In this document: one piece after another, positions 61,642 through 64,000 of the stretch
Numbering within the stretch: position 1 is the first letter of the stretch
Layout: each line of letters opens with the position of its first letter
Origin: Magnetospirillum sp. ME-1
GTDB taxonomy: Bacteria > Pseudomonadota > Alphaproteobacteria > Rhodospirillales > Magnetospirillaceae
DNA length: 64,000 nucleotides
NCBI RefSeq assembly: GCF_002105535.1
Contig: NZ_CP015848.1
Span: 310,001-374,000, forward strand
Reading direction: 5' to 3'
Translations under genes and position numbers: made by a program
Notes under the pieces: model-generated
Told to the model about the DNA's origin: nothing
What the model saw: the letters and a program-made list of their open reading frames with translations, nothing else
Databases searched by the model: none

Positions 61642-61661
61642 TGCCCCCCCTTATCTTCGCC

Positions 61662-62387
61662 TCAGCGTCCGGCCTCGAAATGGCCACGCACCAGATTGAT
61701 CTGGCGGATCAGGTCGTCGGCGCCGATGGGCTTGGTCAGGACCTTGGAGGCGCCCACCTGCCGGGTGATCTCGTGGGCCTGCTCGGATTTGTCGCCGGTG
61801 AGAATCAGCACCGGCTTGCGGCTGTTGAGGTTGCCCTTTTCCGTGCGCAGCGTGCGCAGGAATTCGATGCCGTCCATGTGCTCCATATGCAGGTCGCAGA
61901 TGATGACATCCGGGTCCACGTCGCCCGAACGCAGCATCTCCAGCGCCTTCAGCCCGTCGCTGGCCTCGGAGATCTGGGCGGGATTGGCCTTGCCCAGCAG
62001 CTTCTTGATGATGTTGCGCATCACCTCCTGGTCGTCGATGACCATGATGTGCAGCCCGGCGCCGCCGATCTGCATGGTCAGCGCGGCGCCGTCCTTGAAC
62101 TTCTCGATCTGCTTGGCCGAATTCTTGGGCAGCGGCACCTTGCGCTCGCGGCAATACAGCGTCAGCGCCTGGCCCACGTCATCGCGGGAAAAGACGAAAT
62201 CCTTGGGCGAACCGCCGGCGAACACCGCCGGAAAGCGGATGGTCAGCGCGATGTCCTGGGAGGGGTCGAAACTGAGCAGATCGGGCGCCGTGTCGGGCAG
62301 CATCTTGCCGATCCGCTCGCCGTAGCGACGGATGGCATCAAGGAAATCCGCCCGGGGAAAAACGATGACGCGACGTTCCAGAATCAT
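61662..62387 (-). CDS. Response regulator with N-terminal domain of unknown function
   Basis: A 241-residue protein with an inverted layout: about 112 residues of unknown fold come first (MILERRVIVFPRADFLDAI, ALTLYCRERKVPLPKNSAKQ), then a C-terminal receiver. The receiver has the acidic pair in MVIDDQEVMRN, the phospho-acceptor in DVIICDLHMEHMDGIEFL and the lysine in VLTKPIGADDLI. The N-terminal domain has a YC...PLP..AKQ pattern that looks like a small alphaproteobacterial family. The ATG at 62387 is preferred over one at 62399. It lies between the diguanylate cyclase and the membrane protein. Confidence 0.82.
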   Translation of the reverse strand: MILERRVIVFPRADFLDAIRRYGERIGKMLPDTAPDLLSFDPSQDIALTIRFPAVFAGGSPKDFVFSRDDVGQALTLYCRERKVPLPKNSAKQIEKFKDGAALTMQIGGAGLHIMVIDDQEVMRNIIKKLLGKANPAQISEASDGLKALEMLRSGDVDPDVIICDLHMEHMDGIEFLRTLRTEKGNLNSRKPVLILTGDKSEQAHEITRQVGASKVLTKPIGADDLIRQINLVRGHFEAGR

Positions 62388-62479
62388 CTTGGACCACACA
62401 CCCGCGATTGCCGCGACCCCACCCGGCCACGCGCTCCAGCAGTAATACAGGCGGCGGCGGCGCGGGTCCAGGGGCGCAT

Positions 62480-63538
62480 CTATTTGGCAGCGTCGGCTGA
62501 CGGATTTTCCAGGTGAGCCTCGCTCTTCACCCGGTTGCGTCCATCGCGCTTGGCCAGATACATGGCCTCGTCGGCGCGATGAACCAGCCCCTCGGGCGCA
62601 TCGTCGGGCCGAAGCACCGCGGCGCCGATGGACAGGGTCACCTGTCCCAGGACCTGGCCGGTCCGCCGGTTGGTCAGACGCTTGGTGGACACCTGATTGC
62701 GGATGGCTTCGGCCACCTCCACCGACTTATCCAGCGAGGTGGCGGGCAGGATCACCGCGAATTCCTCGCCGCCGTAGCGGGCGGCGGTATCCTTGGCCTG
62801 GGCGATTTCGGTCAGCGAGCGCGCCACCAACTTCAGAACCTGATCACCCAGCTGGTGGCCATAGGTGTCGTTGAACTGCTTGAAGTGATCGATGTCGATC
62901 ATCAGCAGGGACAGCGGCGCCTCCGAGGCCCGGGCGTCGAGCACGGCCAGATTCAGCGAGTGGTCGAACAGCTTGCGGTTGGCCAGCTGGGTCAGGGCGT
63001 CGGTGGATGCCTCGCGCTTCAGGTCGTCCAGATGGTTGCGCAGGCGGGCGATCTCGTTGGACGAGTTCTCAAGGCGCAATTCCAGCTGACGGTTAAGGTC
63101 GGCCATCACCTTGGTCTCGGCCAGAATGCCCGAGATCAGCTCGGACAGGCCGGCGGCGGTCGGCCCATCGGCCAGCTTGCCGCTGAAATCCTCCAGCGCG
63201 GCGCCGTAATTGGTGGTGCCCTGGTTGGCGTTGCTCAAGAATTCCAGCACGCGCCCCACCGCTTCCTCGACCCTCTGGCCCACCTCGCGCAGTTCAGCGG
63301 TGTCCTGAGGAAAGACGGCGAAGCGTTCGTAAAGCTGGTCGTTGACCTTGGAGGTGAACTTCTTTCCCGACCGCAGGATCTCGTCGATGGCGGCGGTCAG
63401 TTCGGGATTGCGCCCGGCCACATAGGCGTACCAGATGGCGTAGTTCTCGGGATGCGGCGGCACCTTGTGCCGCTCCATCATGGCCAGCGCCGCCCGGGCG
63501 CAATGGGCGGCGACGTCAAGGGTATCCGGACTCTTCAT
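62480..63538 (-). CDS. Diguanylate cyclase
   Basis: A 352-residue GGDEF enzyme making cyclic-di-GMP. The N-terminal half (residues 1-165) is a helical region with HPENYAIWYAYVAGRNPEL and a coiled coil near 150, probably for sensing and dimerisation. The catalytic domain has DALTQLANRKLF, LSLLMIDIDHFKQFND, YGHQLGDQVLK and the A-site RYGGEEFAVILP. The RXXD inhibitory site is absent: the equivalent residues read QAKD. Start at ATG 63538. Confidence 0.94.
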   Translation of the reverse strand: MKSPDTLDVAAHCARAALAMMERHKVPPHPENYAIWYAYVAGRNPELTAAIDEILRSGKKFTSKVNDQLYERFAVFPQDTAELREVGQRVEEAVGRVLEFLSNANQGTTNYGAALEDFSGKLADGPTAAGLSELISGILAETKVMADLNRQLELRLENSSNEIARLRNHLDDLKREASTDALTQLANRKLFDHSLNLAVLDARASEAPLSLLMIDIDHFKQFNDTYGHQLGDQVLKLVARSLTEIAQAKDTAARYGGEEFAVILPATSLDKSVEVAEAIRNQVSTKRLTNRRTGQVLGQVTLSIGAAVLRPDDAPEGLVHRADEAMYLAKRDGRNRVKSEAHLENPSADAAK

Positions 63539-63551
63539 CGTGACCTGAACC

Positions 63552-64000
63552 TCAATTGCACTGGCCGAGGGAGCCCTCGGCGCAAATGGTCTTTCCGTCC
63601 GTCCATCGGGCGCCGGACAGGTCGGCGTTCAATAAATCGGCCCCCAGCGTCTTGGCGCCCGTCAGATCGGCGCCGCGCAGCGAGGCGTGGTAAAAGCGGG
63701 CGCGACGCAGATCGGCCCGCGCCAGGGATGCCCCCGCTAGGTCCGCCTTGGTGAAATCGGCGTCGCTGAACACCCCATCGTCAAGCCGCGCGCCCGTCAT
63801 GACGGCGCTGATGAACTTGCCCCGATAGCCGTCCACCTTCGCCAGAACCGTTTCCGTCAGGCGGGCGCGCTGGAAGCTGGTCTCGCGCAGCCGCGCCCCG
63901 CTCAGGTCGTGCCGGGTCAGGTCGCGTCCGTCCATGTAGCAACGCTGCCAATCCACCCCCGGAGCCGCGGGCTGCGTGCAATCGGCGCCAAACGACGCCG
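63552..64000 (-). CDS. Pentapeptide-repeat protein (5' end outside the window)
   Basis: At least 149 residues are visible, and the frame stays open to the right edge. Repeats of A(D/N)LXX type fill it: LRETSFQRARLTETVLAKVD, DADFTKADLAGASLARADLR, ASLRGADLTGAKTLGADLLN, giving a right-handed beta-helix. The upstream part DCTQPAAPGVDWQRC has two cysteines and looks like the mature start of an exported protein, so a signal peptide probably lies beyond the window. Ends with a Cys pair (TICAEG and LGQCN). Function unknown. 13 bp upstream of the diguanylate cyclase gene. Confidence 0.85.
   Translation of the reverse strand, partial: ASFGADCTQPAAPGVDWQRCYMDGRDLTRHDLSGARLRETSFQRARLTETVLAKVDGYRGKFISAVMTGARLDDGVFSDADFTKADLAGASLARADLRRARFYHASLRGADLTGAKTLGADLLNADLSGARWTDGKTICAEGSLGQCN

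Overview
The window is high-GC DNA of about 65 percent G+C by eye. It has dense, mostly operonic genes, many overlapping start and stop codons, and frequent GTG and TTG starts. The gene content points to a free-living alphaproteobacterium of the Rhodospirillales, most like Magnetospirillum. The indicators are polyhydroxybutyrate genes with a PhaR regulator, many sensor kinases and cyclic-di-GMP proteins, c-type cytochromes, GTP-dependent PEP carboxykinase, alphaproteobacterial DUF3035 and APH-type ThrB proteins, and dispersed GTCATCCCGAGC intergenic repeats. The genus is an inference from protein style. No magnetosome genes, rRNA, tRNA, CRISPR array, transposase or prophage was seen.

Layout. 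1-11.5 kb is signalling: a cut-off Cache sensor, a Cache-PAS histidine kinase, a TetR-YqeB pair behind two large palindromes, a 7TM histidine kinase with an OmpR regulator, a TonB-receptor-like barrel that seems to lack its plug, and an HD-GYP regulator with an unknown partner. 11.5-16.2 kb is the polyhydroxyalkanoate cluster (phbB, phaA, a short PhaC-type synthase overlapping a PhaE-like gene out of frame, and phaR). 16-25 kb is housekeeping: an M16 peptidase pair, a DUF3035 lipoprotein, lspA, ileS, ribF and a PhaJ-like hydratase. 24.8-31.9 kb holds small envelope proteins, a thioesterase, a DMT transporter with a divergent LysR, a DnaJ-type chaperone, pdxH, a cation exporter and YqgE. 32-38 kb has divergent cytochrome genes sharing an FNR-type box, a CBS protein, pckG, a flavin-fold protein and a copper chaperone with a His/Met-rich tail. 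38-45 kb has an XRE regulator, queF-queG, hldE, an AT-rich island, a chemoreceptor and a phosphatase.

45.4-49.5 kb is a tightly coupled four-gene unit: two paralogous, apparently inactive GGDEF/EAL-like proteins followed by an ABC-2 type ATPase and permease. It is the best candidate here for an undescribed system. 49.5-64 kb has an EtfB-type lysine methyltransferase with ubiA, an EAL protein, the glycine cleavage operon gcvT-H-PA-PB behind a tandem glycine riboswitch, a lipoprotein, ispH, thrB, rnhA, a membrane protein, a receiver protein with an unknown N-terminal domain, a diguanylate cyclase and a cut-off pentapeptide-repeat protein.

Many strong overlapping open frames are shadows of these genes on the other strand or in another frame and are not listed. 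All function calls come from reading motifs; no database search was run.
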